Below, one piece after another: positions 1 through 13,582 of a stretch of 64,000 bases of DNA (position 1 is its first letter; each line of letters begins with the position of its first letter). Source of the stretch: Triplophysa rosa (Eukaryota; Chordata; Actinopteri; Cypriniformes; Nemacheilidae); NCBI RefSeq assembly GCF_024868665.1, contig NC_079893.1:10464407-10528406 (forward strand), in the 5' to 3' direction. The notes beneath the pieces are model-generated. The model had not been told where the DNA came from. It saw only the letters and a list, made by a program, of their open reading frames with translations, and did not search any database. Position numbers and translations under genes: made by a program.

Positions 1-420
1 TACAAACAATAAATATAACAGCATGCAGATCGTTCTCTAAGATTCGTTGAACTGTACTGTCTTCAGTATCGACTTCCTTGTCAGGGAGCTGTCAATCACA
101 AACTCACTAGCCAATCAGCGTAAAGCGGCCATAAGTCCTGCCTACACGTGAGCTTTGTGCCAGAAAGGCGAACGAAAAATTGAGAAGCGTAAACGAAAAC
201 TCGGAAAGCGCAAATGAAAAATCTAGCAGCGAATTCAAAACTATTATTTGCAAAAACGAAACATAGAAAATTGTTAAGAAATCATGTCACATTCTTGCAA
301 CTGAGTTTATTGTTTTCAATATCAAAGTGTTTTTTTTCTTTCTCACTGTATATTTTTGTTCGTTTTTTAAAAGTTTGCGTTCATTCATGGCACAAAAGGA
401 ATCCCATACTATTTATCTAA

Positions 421-625
421 TACACACTTAAAAATAAAGGTGCACGATGCCATAGAACACCGTTTTTGTCTACACAAAATGTTCTTTGTAGCGAAAAAAG
501 GTTCTTCAATTCAGATTATAAAAAGGTAAGAAAGAGATGGTTCTTTTATGAACCTTTGACTGAATGGTACTTTGTGGAAGCAAAATGGTTCTTCTATGGC
601 AAGCACCTTTATTTTTAAGAGTGTA
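421..625. repeat. Short MITE with ~23-bp terminal inverted repeats
   Basis: The left end TACACACTTAAAAATAAAGG is mirrored at 603-625 by CCTTTATTTTTAAGAGTGTA. The interior is partly self-complementary (ggttctt / aagaacc motifs) and has no coding capacity. This is the structure of a non-autonomous DNA transposon. The ends start and finish with TA, which would fit a TA target, but superfamily is not proven. Confidence 0.75.
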
Positions 626-693
626 TCATTCAATCAACCATAATAAATGAAAACAATATTAAAACCATGGTCCATGGTCTGTTAAAGGTTTGG

Positions 694-912
694 CTATAGA
701 CCATTTTGCAAGACGTTAACAACACTCAGAAGCACTTCCCATTTTAGTTCGTAACAATACACAAAAAATGTTACAAAATAAAACCTAGAGAACATTTAGA
801 ACTGAATCAAATTTTATACAAACATCTTATATGGGGGAAAAATCAAATAAAAATGGAAATCAGGAAGTGCTTTTAGACCAGTGTTGTTTAAGTCTTGCAA
901 AATGGTCTATAG
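694..912. repeat. MITE with ~45-bp inverted ends, family copy 1
   Basis: The arm starting CTATAGACCATTTTGCAAG at 694 is repeated inverted as CTTGCAAAATGGTCTATAG at 894-912. Sequence just inside (aagcacttcc / ggaagtgctt) is also complementary. A diverged relative with the same ends lies at 48672-48917. There is no ORF of note, so this is a non-autonomous DNA element within ndst3 intron 2. Confidence 0.75.
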
Positions 913-1061
913 TTTTTGAAAATTAAATTTTTTAGTAATATAGTGAACCTGTCAACTAACTGATTTGTTAGTCCTTCAAATTATATTGTGCTTTATATCT
1001 CTTTACATCAACAGGTTTGTATTAGTGTTAAGTTTTGGGTTGGAGATGTTTTTACTAATAC

Positions 1062-2339
1062 AAGTGCTCGAATTGAGGGGGGGGCTGGGGGGATCCGGGA
1101 CCCCCATAAGAAGTAAAAAATAGACTTAGGGGGTCCCTCAGATATTTTATTTGAGTAAAAATTATAATGACAAATTAAATTCATGAAATGGATATGGTAA
1201 ATTTTGTGAATTAATTATTTACAATAATTTATATTACGTTTGTTTATGGGCTAGTTGTCACGTCTCTTTAAATTTTAAACACTCCGCCCCACGTCTAAAG
1301 ACTGCTAAGTGCAGGACATTGTTGACATGACTGCTTGACTGGCGTCGCTCCAGTGAAGCTAACTTCAGCTAAAAAATGGAGAATAAGAAACCTCCACTCG
1401 CAGTCGGGAAGAGGAAGCTTCTACTTTTTTGAGGGGTAATTTTCTCTCTCTATATATCTTTCCACTATATTTATCAACTCCATGTCGGGGATTTTGTATT
1501 CTTTGTGTAAATTATTATTAGGCCTGGTTCTGGGGTGCTAGAGATCTCGATGAAGATTAGTGACAGCTTTTTAGTAATTATAAAGGGAGTGCTTGTTGTG
1601 CGGTTTCTGTGCTATATATAATCCATTCAGAATTGTATAAAACTTGCTTTTCATGCTGCTAAGACCAACGGCCACATACACGCTGCAAAGTTTTGGGAAT
1701 GACATTGGCATATTAATGCGGGATTCGCTCTTGAAATAGCTATGATTGACATATTGATAGCCATACTGTAGTTAGTTCCTGAATAAAGCAGACTTTTGGA
1801 CTGAAATGGTTGAACAGTCTGCTGATTGACAGACTCACTCATAACAGTCCCTTGCCGCCACCTACTGGACGTAACTATGTAAACTGCACTGAAATCGTTG
1901 AAAAATCCCCACAACACTAACACACAGACTGACAGCCGGTCTTGTCACAATTTATATTTTTAATATCTAATAAACTAGTTTCTTGCATTTAAACAAGTCT
2001 TTTGGAACAAACATTATTATCACAGAGTGTCAATCATCCAGTTGTTTTTAGGGAAAATAGTAAATACTACATTGGTAAATAATGCTAGAATTATTGTGTT
2101 GGAGGTACCCTACTGTTCAAAAGTCATTTCTATTCACCAAGCCTGCATTGATTTGATCCAAAAATACAGTAAAAGAAGCATGTTCTTTTATTTAAGCCTG
2201 TTTTTATAATTATGCATATTATAATAAAATATATTGTGTATTTTGTATAAATTGTATATTGCGAGACTAACCCCCACCCCCACCAAAAAAAATCTTATGT
2301 GGGGGACCCCCCATAAGACTTGACTCAATTCGAGCACTG
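1062..2339. mobile_element. Non-autonomous hAT-type DNA transposon with 8-bp target duplication
   Basis: The ends AAGTGCTCGAATTGAG (1062) and CTCAATTCGAGCACTG (2324-2339) are terminal inverted repeats, and both sub-ends hold G/C runs (ggggtccc, gggacccccc). The copies ACTAATAC at 1054-1061 and 2340-2347 form an exact 8-bp target-site duplication, the size made by hAT transposases. The first base is A where the other end implies C. The interior shows no recognisable transposase. A short frame opening at 1376 (MENKKPPLAVGKRK) runs to a GTAATT donor-like site near 1435 and could be a remnant first exon, but this is speculative. Confidence 0.85.
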
Positions 2340-2347
2340 ACTAATAC

Positions 2348-5300
2348 TATTTACTACAGTAAAAATCAGCGTGTAAGTGTGTGTGTGTAAGGATGTGATC
2401 GATCTTTGCTGAATGAGAAATGGCATTTGGATTTGGCAGGTGCCTCATTGCAGTAGTTTCAATAAAACAGTCTCATATATTTCTAACCTAAGACACCATG
2501 CAAATACAATCAATAGCTGTCTGACAGCTGACAGTGAGTGTGTGTGTCACTGGCTTGTAGGATATATGGTAATATCACAGAAGGCAGGAAGGGGCGTGTT
2601 GGCTGACTTAGACAGTGTCATCCAGTCATTACTCATAGAGCTCAGGAAGATATGCTGACACACTCAAGCAAACACACTCACGCAGACAAACGCACACACG
2701 CCAACGGGAGCCAGAAGACAGGTGTAATATATTTGATTTTATCCTCTGGTGAGAGTGTGGCAGTTATCCTTGATGGCATTTTCATAATTAATTCCATTTA
2801 CGTTAAACTAAACATCACCAACAAAATCAACGCAGGTACTCACATCCTGGTAATCAAATCAGCACTCCTGCACGAGGGGGCACCGGCGAATGTGCGCTTT
2901 GCATCATAACCTAATAAAGTGTCATTTTGATTGAGGACTCATTAATTTAAAATGATCTGGCCTCACAAGCCAATGACGTCTAATTCAATGTTCGTGTCAT
3001 AATGCGATATTAGTAAAACTGAAGCTTTTGATTAGACTCCTTTATGCATGTTGAGAGGGGCGAGTGAGTTACGTGTTTTAGGAATACAGGACAGTGTTTG
3101 GTAGCTCAGGCAGACAGGTAGAAAAGGTAACTAAAGGAGAATAGGACTATTAAGCTTTGGTTCTAAAGTAAGAGTACAATAATGTGTGTTTTCAGGTACA
3201 CTAATGTTTGTGAATTGTATCTTTGAAAGTTACATAACATTATAATTATATTTGTGTGAATGCTTTGGGTACACAACTAAAAGCAATAAAACCGCATTCA
3301 AGTTCATACAGGCAACGGTAAGGTGTTATGATGATAATACATCAGTTATTTAAAAATCTAGGATGAATTCAGATTGATTAGAGCAAACTGTTTTTCATCT
3401 CAATATCAAAAAGCATGCCACTCAATCGGAATTTACTCTATAATTAAATCATTTAATTGGGGCAAGTAGTCACAGGTTTCAATTTAGCTGAAAAGCTCAT
3501 AATACACTGTGATAAATTCTGATACTGTGACAACATGATCTATACAGAATCTTTTTTTTCTGTTCTAAATGGTTCATTATGTTTTAAAGCCAATATTTAG
3601 CAGTATGTGTCTCAAATATGAAAGAGGGGAAAGTGGAAGTAGGAAAGAGAGATTTTATGTTGATGTGAGAATATGGGATTTTTAGAATCTGACATCATAA
3701 AATAACAACTCCAAAACTGGAATATGAAGAGATGGGAGGTGAAGGAAAAGATGAGAGACTGAACCTGAAATGAATGACAGATTCAAAAGAGTGAAGTAAA
3801 CGTATTCGAAAAAGTATTCTAGGAAACAGACACAAAGTTTCCCATTCCATCAGCAAGCCGTGACACTTAGAGATGCATGCATAAATTGTAAAGTTGTTCA
3901 CAAACCCAAACTGGCAACAACTAGGCCTGAGTGATGTAGCTAACTATACAGATTTTTTTTACAACATTTTGGCAATATTCAAAATATCCAAAATCTTGCA
4001 TACATACATTTTTAGTAAATCATTGTTATAAAGGGACCAGGATCATTTCTGAGTATTGATTGATGCAAATGAGTCAATGAATCAGATTGTTTAGTTAATT
4101 GAAACCGTTTAACCTGATCAAAATGAATTGCAAAAAAAGATACATATAAGTAATATAAAAAATTGATATACTTTGCCAGCTCATTTTCACAGGAGAGTCA
4201 GCATCCTCTTGATTAAAATGCAACAAACTGATCTGGATTAATTATTTAACGGTTAGGTTTTAAACAGCTCTGTCTTAAATCGATTGCTTACGTTTACTGA
4301 GCACACTTCAAAAGACTGCACATGAATCATTAATGCGTTAATAAGCCAAAGTAGCTGCTTCATAATGGCGTCATAGTTCTGATGTTTCCCGTCAGCTTTG
4401 AAATTCAGTGTGCGCTGCATAAGAACAGAAACTGGTAATTTTGAACCACAATGAAAATTTTGGAATCTCTAATTAGGAAGCAATCTATATTTCTTTGTTT
4501 TATTATTACTGTTACAGATGTACCCAAGCAGTACATGTGGCTGGATAAACAACCTTGTTGGTCTCAAACAGTGGGTTAGATTTAGGGATATGCTGAGCAC
4601 TGGGCTTGGTCTACATTGTTATTTCTCTTTTCTAATATAGTGTAATTTTTGCTTAGTATTTTATCCAGCATATTCTAGGTGCATGATAGCACTCAAGTAG
4701 AATTGCACACTCATTTAGAAATAAGGGTACATTAATTTAATTTAATGGTATAGTTCAATCCAAATTTGCCAAACTTCTCTCATGTGGTCCCATGTGACTG
4801 TTCCATGAAACAGAAAATTCATATCTTTCACTTAGTCATTGTGTCATTGTGTCACTGGTTAACCTTAAAATGCCTTTAATGAATTCAAGTAGTAGAGTCA
4901 CTAATTAGAATTTATTATTAGTTCTGGCTAATAAGAAACTGCATACAGGTACGCCTCAATCCACCAAAGTAGTAATCAGCCAAAGTAATCAGAGCGTTGC
5001 ATGATACTGTTTCTTCAAGGAAAAGACGTAATGGAGGGATGTATAATTAATTTGCTCAATTCAGGTGTACAGAATGAATGGACAAAAGAACTTTCACACT
5101 CATTTTCCTTCCATAAATTGGACCTTATTATTTAAAATATAAACAAAAAAAATGTTTTTGTAGGTATGTTGCCTTGAGGCAATGCTGAATGACAAAAGAG
5201 AGAAATTAAACAATGATGTCAGAATAAAAAACAATTTCTCTGTGACTGAATCTAATAGAACTGTCTTCCAGTTTAACATTTTATTTTAACTTAATACTAA

Positions 5301-5505
5301 TAAAGCAGATACTTTTAATAGACAATTAAAACAAGTAAATAAACACTGCACAAGTTAAATGCAATGTTGGAATATATAGCATTCATATTCACAATTTTAA
5401 TTGACAGAACATCATTTCAGCACTGCACTAATATACAATATATTTTTAAGTAATTTTTTTGCTACTGCACTCACAACAAAAGAGCAAAAACGTATTATAA
5501 AAAAG
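2348..5505. other. ndst3 intron 2 sequence, no gene seen
   Basis: AT-rich sequence with only short chance frames and no splice-bounded coding block that I recognise. I looked for the next NDST exon and did not find it. Confidence 0.6.
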
Positions 5506-5690
5506 TCCAGTTAAAAATGGTAATTTCCCGCATCTGGGGCACCAGTAAAATACTGTAAAATAACAGTTTTGTACAACGGTTTTGTAAATTTGCAGTCTTT
5601 TTCTGTAATTTGTTTTTTTGCCAGTATATTTGAAAAATCTGTAAAAAGTTCCAGTAAAATTCTGTAAAATTACAGTTTTTTTTTCAGCGT
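5506..5690. repeat. Repeat of the CTGTAAAAT family
   Basis: The motifs ctgtaaaat, gtaaatttgcag and ttctgtaattt recur here, with paired ends near ccagttaaaaatgg and aaattacagttttttt. The same motif set is found at 33443-33690 and 58690-58928, so these are copies of one dispersed AT-rich family with no coding content. Confidence 0.6.
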
Positions 5691-6548
5691 AAATTCTCTA
5701 CATTTTTCAGGATGCATCATTCATAATGTAATAAAAAAATAATTATGTGTCCGTTCAATCCTTCATTATTAACCAATTTTTGCCATTTATTAGGCATAAT
5801 GTGTTTGCAAAATAAAGAAAAGGTGTTTCATTACCCTAAAGCATCATTTTGTTAACAAAAGGTTAAAAACAGCACAACCACGTCTCATAAAAACACATGT
5901 TGATTGCACAAAACGATCATTCCATTCACTTCCTCATAACTTAAACGTTCCAATATAAACAACGGTAAATTCATAATGCTTGAAATTCCCATAAAAGCAG
6001 GAGTGAGTTTAGGCTTGTGCTGGTAGTACATTTTTATGTGGCGGTAATTGATGAAGCTTTTATCATGGTAGACGGTAGTATCACGCTGATGAAATGCATT
6101 ACAAAACAGGTCAAAAACATAAGCCAATGTCAGTGTTATAGTGTCAAAAACAAGTTTAATAACTTTTTCAAATATCAACCAATAACAAGAAATATATAGA
6201 AAGTACAGCTTATTGATCATTTGTCGGATGTTTAATTAAATGTGATAAAACATATTTTACTCCATACTACATTTTAGTAAGTGAACACATGTAATGGTGA
6301 CAATTAAGCTAAAGATGCCCACTTTACTTGCTGTACAATAGTGTAGTTAACATATAGTCAAATATATATGTAACATAATATTCATGGCTTGATATTTAAT
6401 TGGTCATTTTTACTGACACATCAGTTCACTATAAATAATTACCTGTCAGTGTCAGTGCAACAATAATGCTAATTCATGTTTTTTTTCGGATAGCAAGCAG
6501 TAGGATAGCTTATATAGCTTAAAAGACATTTAAAAACAGTTTGGTTTG

Positions 6549-6640
6549 GTATGTTTCGATGCTGGTTTGTGCTGGTTTAAGCTGGTCATGTGCTGGTCCA
6601 TAGCTGGTCAAACCAGCATCAAAACATAGCATATTTCAAC
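6549..6640. repeat. GCTGGT-repeat palindrome
   Basis: Five spaced copies of gctggt lie between the inverted ends ATGTTTCGATGCTGGTTT and AAACCAGCATCAAAACAT. Similar GCTGGT-rich hairpin repeats are common in cyprinid genomes (family knowledge). Non-coding. Confidence 0.65.
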
Positions 6641-6645
6641 AGGGA

Positions 6646-9600
6646 AAGCAGCACTCTGTGGCAAGATCCGATTGTGCTGCGTTTAATCTTCAACTTAAAA
6701 TCAAAATAATTGTTCTGCTACATTGCCATTATTAACTACATAACTACAATTAGCGGATTACTGTATTTTATTTGTTAAATTACGAGATGCAAACGTTAGC
6801 ATAGCTAGCGGACCAAGCTAACTCTTCAACTGTCAAGAATGCAAATGCCAATATAATCCATGCAATTTTGGTGCTTTAGTCTGGCTATTTGTTGCTATGT
6901 GGTATTCAGACACACATAATATGAGAAGTCGCGTGACATAACTCATATTTCCCCTTAGGTCGGCAGAGCGCACGAGTGCAAGACTGCGCGTGCATATGAT
7001 GCTGACACAGCATAAACGGAGTGTTATTTTATCCAGTCAAAGGAAAAGATAAGGCACATTTTTCTTCACCGTGATTTGACGTGCCCGCAATAACACCACC
7101 GTGCATTTTCACTACCGTGGTGTACCGTATTACCGAACACCGGCACATGTCTAAGTGAGGTACAGAGGGATTGATATCCAGAGTTAATCAGATTGACTGC
7201 TTTTATTAGACTGCAGAGAGAGCAAATTATAGTCAAACATTACAACCACAGCTGTGCTTCATTTCATTATGCGCACATGCACACAAGCCTCTGGTGAGGG
7301 ATAAACTACACAAATCCGCGAGAAGAAAAGCGTATGTTTATCCCTCATCCTTTATATCTTTTTCCCTCCAAGCTGTCTGTCCACTTTTGGGCTATCTCTC
7401 TTATCCTTTTGTAAAAACATTTTGCACTTTTCGTCTGACTGTTCTCGTTTTCTCTCTGCTCTTCTTGTGTGTCTCTGCTGACATTGAGGGCCGATCAGTG
7501 AGAAGATAGAGTGACAGAGATGCATGTTAATGACCTGAAAGCACCAATCGATCCCTCACAGGGGAGGGATAGATAGAGAGAGAGAGAGAGAGAGTGCGAG
7601 AAAGAGAGAGAAAGTGTAAGAGGAAAGGAGGAGGGGACCTGTTGAAATGCTGACAAATAGCTGAAGACATATGGGTAGGCAAGAGATGAACCTCTCCCCA
7701 GAGAGAAAGAGAGAGAGTATGATAGTTCAGTTGCTGCATGTTTCTTAAATACTAAACAGAAATCAACAAAACTGTCTCTATCCAATGATACACCTGTCTG
7801 TCCATCTTTCTCTCACCATGCAGTGTGCAAGCAACACCAAGATCATGGGTTTGAGTTCCAAATTGATCTAATATACCTCGACGTCACTTTGAAAAGATGT
7901 GTCCGACCATTGTTATTCTGTCGCTGGCTACCTACCCTAAGCAAAACAGACCTTAAAATATGTATGTATGCGCAATGCAAAATATCAAAACAAGAGAAAT
8001 CTCACAACTCAGTTCCCTCAAGGAGATCCAGCACAGTCGCTACAGGTGCCGTTCATCCCATTAACTACAACCAACGTGTCCCCAACATTTTTTATCAATC
8101 TGTCCATCTGGTTCATCTCAGCTAACTAATCTGTGTTTAGCGATGACTATATAAATCCATAAATCTCAACAGAGTCTGTTGCCGATCAAATCTACTTATC
8201 AAAGACGAACTGTCCTCATGTGAGTTCATGTGTGTGCATGTGTCTGCATGCACCAGGGGAACCAGAAAAGGCTGCGCATGTAATATTTATTGGACATGAA
8301 ATCATTTCTCATTCCCAATGCCATGAGCAAAGCGAGCATGCGCATATACATGCTCATTAATCTACCCCGGTGAGGTCTCATTCAAAGCATGTGGAGGAAT
8401 TAAACTTATCACTGTATGATGAATACACGTGTGTACTCATATAGTTCCTTTATTTTATTGTAAAACCTGTCAATCATACTTGTGCGTGCACATCCACAAC
8501 ATTTGATATCCTGAGCTACAGTCCTGATCGAGGGGCAAAGGATTACAGGCAAAAAGGCCACCGAAGTCATCTGGATGATGTAGGTGTGTGTGCACGTGTG
8601 CTGTTGGATGACAAATGGACTGGCTAATAACAGTTCCTACGGGACAAAAACCATCTCAATGGGGCACGTGTGGGCTCAAAAGCCTAATCTTATATTGAGC
8701 TAAAATACATCTCAGTACGACATTTCTAGATTTGTAGACAATATAACTGTTTAAATGTATGGTGACTAAGGTGCCTACAGTTCCATGCAGTTATGAGAAA
8801 AAAATATTAATACAAAAGTATTTTTATATGAGTCAAACAAGTTTCATGCTAATTAACATTCTACCCACTTATTCTATTTCTATAGTGTATTGTAAGTGTC
8901 ATATTTACTTACTTTCATCGTACTTTCAATCAGATAAAAAAAGTCATAATCTTTCATCAAAATGTAAATGTACTTGCTTATTCTCTAATATGTTTTTACT
9001 TTTCTGCTGACATGACTTAGGCTGTAAAGCCTTTTGGATAATATTAACCAATAGTCAAATGGCTATTAAGGAATTGATGCCTTTCCAGGTCTGGTATTCT
9101 GTTATGGTACGTCTACTTTTCACCATCCTGATCAAGGTCAGCCCAACGTTTTGAATATCTTTTTTTACTTAAAAATGCAGATTACAAAAGCGAAATGGAT
9201 GGCAGACAGCAATTCCCACTGACTTTAAAAGACTTCTTCATAAGTCAGAGATCGATAGCTACATCAGAAAATCCTCCAGCTGGAGAAAACACCAGCATTG
9301 CATTACGTGTTGCCATCTGCCCGTGGCACAGGAGCATCATTACAAGACACACCCACCTTCATTTTATATAAACAAATCCAAGCGATTTTATTGGGCAAGA
9401 TCTGGATTAGAACCTACACGGACACAGATGGATTTTTTAAGCAGGCTGGGGGTGAAGCACAACAGATTCGTATTTGGAAAAAAAACAAGAGGACAAAATG
9501 AAAGGAGGAAAGATAAGTAATACTGGCAAAAAGAAATAATCCCACACAAATGCCAAACATATTGTTGTCACAGCAACAATCCCCGATGATCATCTTTCTA

Positions 9601-10445
9601 TCTCAGCAACTCTACTTTCTATTTTTCCTTGACCACTTTCAATGTCTCACCATGTTTATCTACTTCATGTGCCTCTTATCAGATGTCCATGTGATCTTCT
9701 CAGAATTTCCTAAAATCAAAAACTGATATTCATACATTATGTGCAAGAGGACACGGATGTGTGTGTTGTTGGTGTGAGCGAGAGGCTGAAAGCCACAAAT
9801 GCTTGGCAACCTGTGTAGCCCTTTACGACAACACTCATACAGCAGCTCCATCTAACTCAGGGCAGAAATATCATTGGATCAATACTTGCTGAAAATAGGC
9901 CTGGTGTGTGAGTTTTTCTCTGGTTGGTTTGTATTTGACCTCTTGAAGCTCAGATTTAAGATTGGACTGATGCTTCAGTTTCAATCTGCTCTAAATGTGT
10001 CAGGTGAACAACTTTTTGCTATTCCTCCGGGCCAGAGACAGTAGATTGAAAACCGTGATGTTTTTACCTTTTGTCATTTAAAGGCAAGTTGCCGTTACTT
10101 TTAAACAACTAAATTAACTCTGTCTGTCATTTATAACAGCTGTATATAATAAAAAACAGACAGGGTCTCCAAAGTACATCATATTTGACCTAGGGGTATT
10201 TTTGATTGTTTTTCTATAAATACTGTACATAAAAGAAATGTTGAGACTGCCAGAAATTGAGCAAAAACTCATTTTAGATAAATTAGACAGAACATGGCAA
10301 AAGTAAAAAATCATTCTTGCTTTGTCATTGATAAAACATGTTGATAATATCAAACAACAAAACAACTCTACTGCTCATGTAAAATAAAAGCAAGCACAAA
10401 TTCAGCGCCAATCTTTTGTCGTTTGCCTGTTTTCATGTGTTAATA
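6646..10445. other. Intron sequence, no gene seen; GA-rich tract and a SINE-like scrap
   Basis: A (GA)n-rich tract lies at about 7570-7615 and again near 7705-7718. Around 7820-7860 the phrase gcaagcaacaccaagatcatgggtttgagttcc resembles the B-box half of the tRNA-derived SINEs seen elsewhere in the window, split here as gcaagcaacacc and gggtttgagttcc. Short frames in this stretch are low complexity and not believable genes. Confidence 0.5.
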
Positions 10446-11237
10446 TGCATATCCAGGGGTTAAATTGGAATTTGTTATGTGCCGGGGCTCTGTGGGGGAT
10501 TTTGAGGGGTGCACAAATGAAGTTTATAATCTTATTAATAGACAAACTGTAAAATGTAAATTAAGAGAGCGCTATGCTATGAACAATAAAATACTGATCA
10601 AACTCTAGATGCCTGCAGTTTACAAAGCTATACATGTAAGACGAAAATCTTTCTGTGGGCCTGCGCCCTTTCCTTGTGTCAACATGAAATATCTTCATTT
10701 ATTAATGTCCACAGAATTGACCTGTGTATTTCCCGTACATTTCTGTCAAAACTTCACAACATCCCATCACAACATTCACAATGATTGAGATGACCCATCA
10801 ACTTGTGCATCGTTGCTACAGCAGACAGCATGAACAAACCGCTTTAAATGCTTGAATTTGATTAAAATTACATCATTTGGAAGTCGAGCCTTTCTTTACA
10901 AACAGCTCATTATGACTTGAACAACAGCGCGCACCGGAAGAGAAGCGGCGCCGTGCACCATGTCTACAACTCGCAAATAGGCAGTGTTGTGGCTTGGCGC
11001 AGCACAAAGGAAACAAAAAGCGCGCGTAGACACGCGGTGCATTCCAAACAGAATATATCTCCCTCCGAAGGGCCCTTCAGGAAGGGGACACCATACAAAA
11101 GGTCACTCCAAATAAAGAGAAAATTACATTGTTTTTATTGCTCCTTTCGCAAAGCGAATTTTACAATTGCGTTTTTCCCTTCAGAGCTTACACATCAAGA
11201 GGTTTACTCTTCGAAGAGAGTAGGGCATAGGGATGAT

Positions 11238-13259
11238 CAGGGGCGTTGCTAGACCTAAAGCTCTACTGGGGCACAGGCCCCCATTACTTTTTCTATCACT
11301 TTTTTTTCTTAAAGCGGAGCTATCCTGCTATGTCATGCATTCTGACTTCTTCACACTGTTAAACGTGCTGGCTTCTCATGTTTAACATGGTCAACTTGTT
11401 AAAAAACGAGTTGGACGTATGACGTAGTATTTCTGCACTTGATACACTCCCCCAGCACTCCAAATTCTTTCGGAAAGTTTTTTCTAATTCTGCATCCCTG
11501 TGTCGTCACAAACTTCCCTTGCTTAAACCACTATTCCTACAATGCTGGGGAAGGTATCTTCAACATACTTAACATAAACTTTATTAACATGGTTGCATGC
11601 ACAGCATGGAAATAATGAAAGCAGAGTGAGTTTTTCTTGCACATTTGCATTCATTACACAATGATAACAATCAATAATTACATCTTTCAAGAATTTACAA
11701 TTACAGTATTTCAAGAAACCAGTCGTTTTATGGCTCCAACTAACATAAAGAGCATAGTTTATCTTTGGAACAATAATTTCAGGTTTCACAGCCAGGTCCA
11801 AACAAAGTTGGTTCATTTTTTAACCAACTGTACTGCATTAAACAGTACTGCCTATAATAGCACATAGTTATCTCAGCCATATTTACTGCAACTTTTTATG
11901 TAATGTCCTAAACTAGAGCTAGTAAATTAAATATTAAATTAATTTCTGCAAGTACAGAACACAAATGTTTTCTAAGCAACAATGTAATTTTACAGACTTG
12001 ACAAAGGTTTTTCTGAGACATTTTCCTCTAACGTTGATGTCTGAGACCTGACTGGCTGGGGATGTGTCATGGTTCTGCCCCACCTTGTCTTGCTTTTCTT
12101 GACCTAGTGGCAGAACCATGATAGAACCTCGTTTTATGTGGAGAGAGACAGTTTTGGCATTCCATATACTCCCTCTCTCCGGTGTGGCGTCTCTGTTCCC
12201 GCCCTTTCGTTTCGTTATTGCTTGTTAATTAGTTCATGTCCCGCACCTGTCCCCTTCTTGATTTAGTCCCCTTTATATGGTCGTCTTGTTTCATTGTCCT
12301 GTGCTGGTCCATTGTCGTTTGTCTGGTGAGTGCCTGTTCTGTGTTAGTCTAGTCTAGTCTAGTGTAGTCATTTGTTCATGTTATGTTAATCTTAGTCTTG
12401 TTAGGTGTATTTAGTCTTAGTCCTCTTTGTTTTGTATTTATATTTTATTAAATGTCTTGTTAACCCCTTATCTGCTGTCTGCGTCTGGGTCCTCTGTACT
12501 GTGTCCTTGTTCCCTCACCACTCTTGACAGGGATGTACAGTAGTTTGTTTATCAAGTCTTACCTCCCTCAAACTCATCATCTCCTTACTGCATCAATTTC
12601 TCTGCTTTGCACAAACAAATTCTGATGTCCATCTACAGGGGCCATTAATGATCGAGTCAAAATAAGATGATCGATATTATTTAGAAACTTACTTTAGTTT
12701 CGTCATGTTTTCATAGCCTACATCAGTCACGTCTCGTCAACCTTGCGCGCCTGCGTGCGCACTGCGCAACAGCATTCTCCAATAAACGGTGGATATAATG
12801 CTGGAATTGGATATCATTTGAAACTGATGGCGCGGTCCCAGTGCTAAAAGATGCCGGACATGAACTGCACATGGTAGGTCAAACTAAGTCATACGTCTGT
12901 GTTTTGTTGGCAATCGGCGTGTACGTGCATAATGTACAAAACACAAAGGGATGATGTGTTGCTTGCTCGTGCTGTAGTTCCGTCCCACTCTTCCCACTAG
13001 TCCCACCTCTAGCAGCTCTTGTTTTTCCGGAAATAATCGTACAGCTGTATCTCTCTTTTATAAATTTGATCAAACTAAATACTCTTCGAAGATACGACGT
13101 ATGCAATACTACTGTATAGGCACTCAAGATTAATATGAGATTGGCAGAAACTGCCAGTGATACGCGATCTTTAAAACTTAAACTTGCGATTTATACTGGG
13201 GCACAGCAGATTTATACTGGGGCACATGCCCCAGTAAAAGGGGTCTAGCGACGCCCATG
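11238..13259. mobile_element. Inner hAT-type element nested in the 10454-13574 element
   Basis: The left end CAGGGGCGTTGCTAGACC and the right end GGTCTAGCGACGCCCATG are inverted repeats with two mismatches, followed inside by ctggggcac / ggggcac phrases. GGGATGAT at 11230-11237 and 13260-13267 is an exact 8-bp duplication. The insertion interrupts the outer hAT element and is therefore younger. It carries a third insertion at 12065-12529. A block at 13020-13145 is also found inverted at 42018-42142. No intact transposase was seen. Confidence 0.88.
12065..12529. mobile_element. Third-level nested insertion, TGTCA...TGACA ends
   Basis: The segment begins TGTCATGG and ends CTTGACA. GGGATG on both sides (12059-12064, 12530-12535) looks like a 6-bp target duplication. 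The pyrimidine-rich interior (gtctagtctagtctagt near 12347, then cctctttgttttgtatt) has no coding potential and resembles a dispersed fish repeat tail, class uncertain. Near its left end ggttctgcc and ggcagaacc form a short hairpin. Confidence 0.6.
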
Positions 13260-13582
13260 GGGATGATCACTTCGGAATGGAATGCAGGGAATTATTTCTG
13301 CACGCCCGCAGTTAATGTTCGACTGCGAGTTGGGTTACTACGTTGCAATGCATTATGCAACGGTTGCATAGATCCGTTTTTCCGCGATTATCAATGTAAG
13401 TGTATATACTGACAAAAAAGGTAAAATGTCACTTAAACTTGAGATTTATACTGTGGCATGTGGGAATGCTGCTCCATAACACCAAGAGCCGCACACACGC
13501 GGGGAGCAGAGCGAGACGGTGAACCTATGTGCCAGGGCTCTGCCCCGGATGGCCCCAGCTCAATTTAACCCCTGTGCATATC

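Larger units (their letters stand above)
10454..13574. mobile_element. Outer hAT-type element of a nested cluster
   Basis: The ends CAGGGGTTAAATTG (10454) and CAATTTAACCCCTG (13561-13574) are perfect inverted repeats, continued by gccggggctctg / cagggctctgccccgg inside. TGCATATC at 10446-10453 and 13575-13582 is an exact 8-bp target duplication, diagnostic of the hAT superfamily. Without the element inserted at 11238-13259 and its duplicated 8 bases, this copy would be about 1.1 kb. No transposase was recognised, so it is probably non-autonomous. Confidence 0.88.

Noticed and set aside
7495..7785. Ser/Leu-rich frames on the minus strand
   Set aside because: Low-complexity translation of GA/CT-rich DNA.
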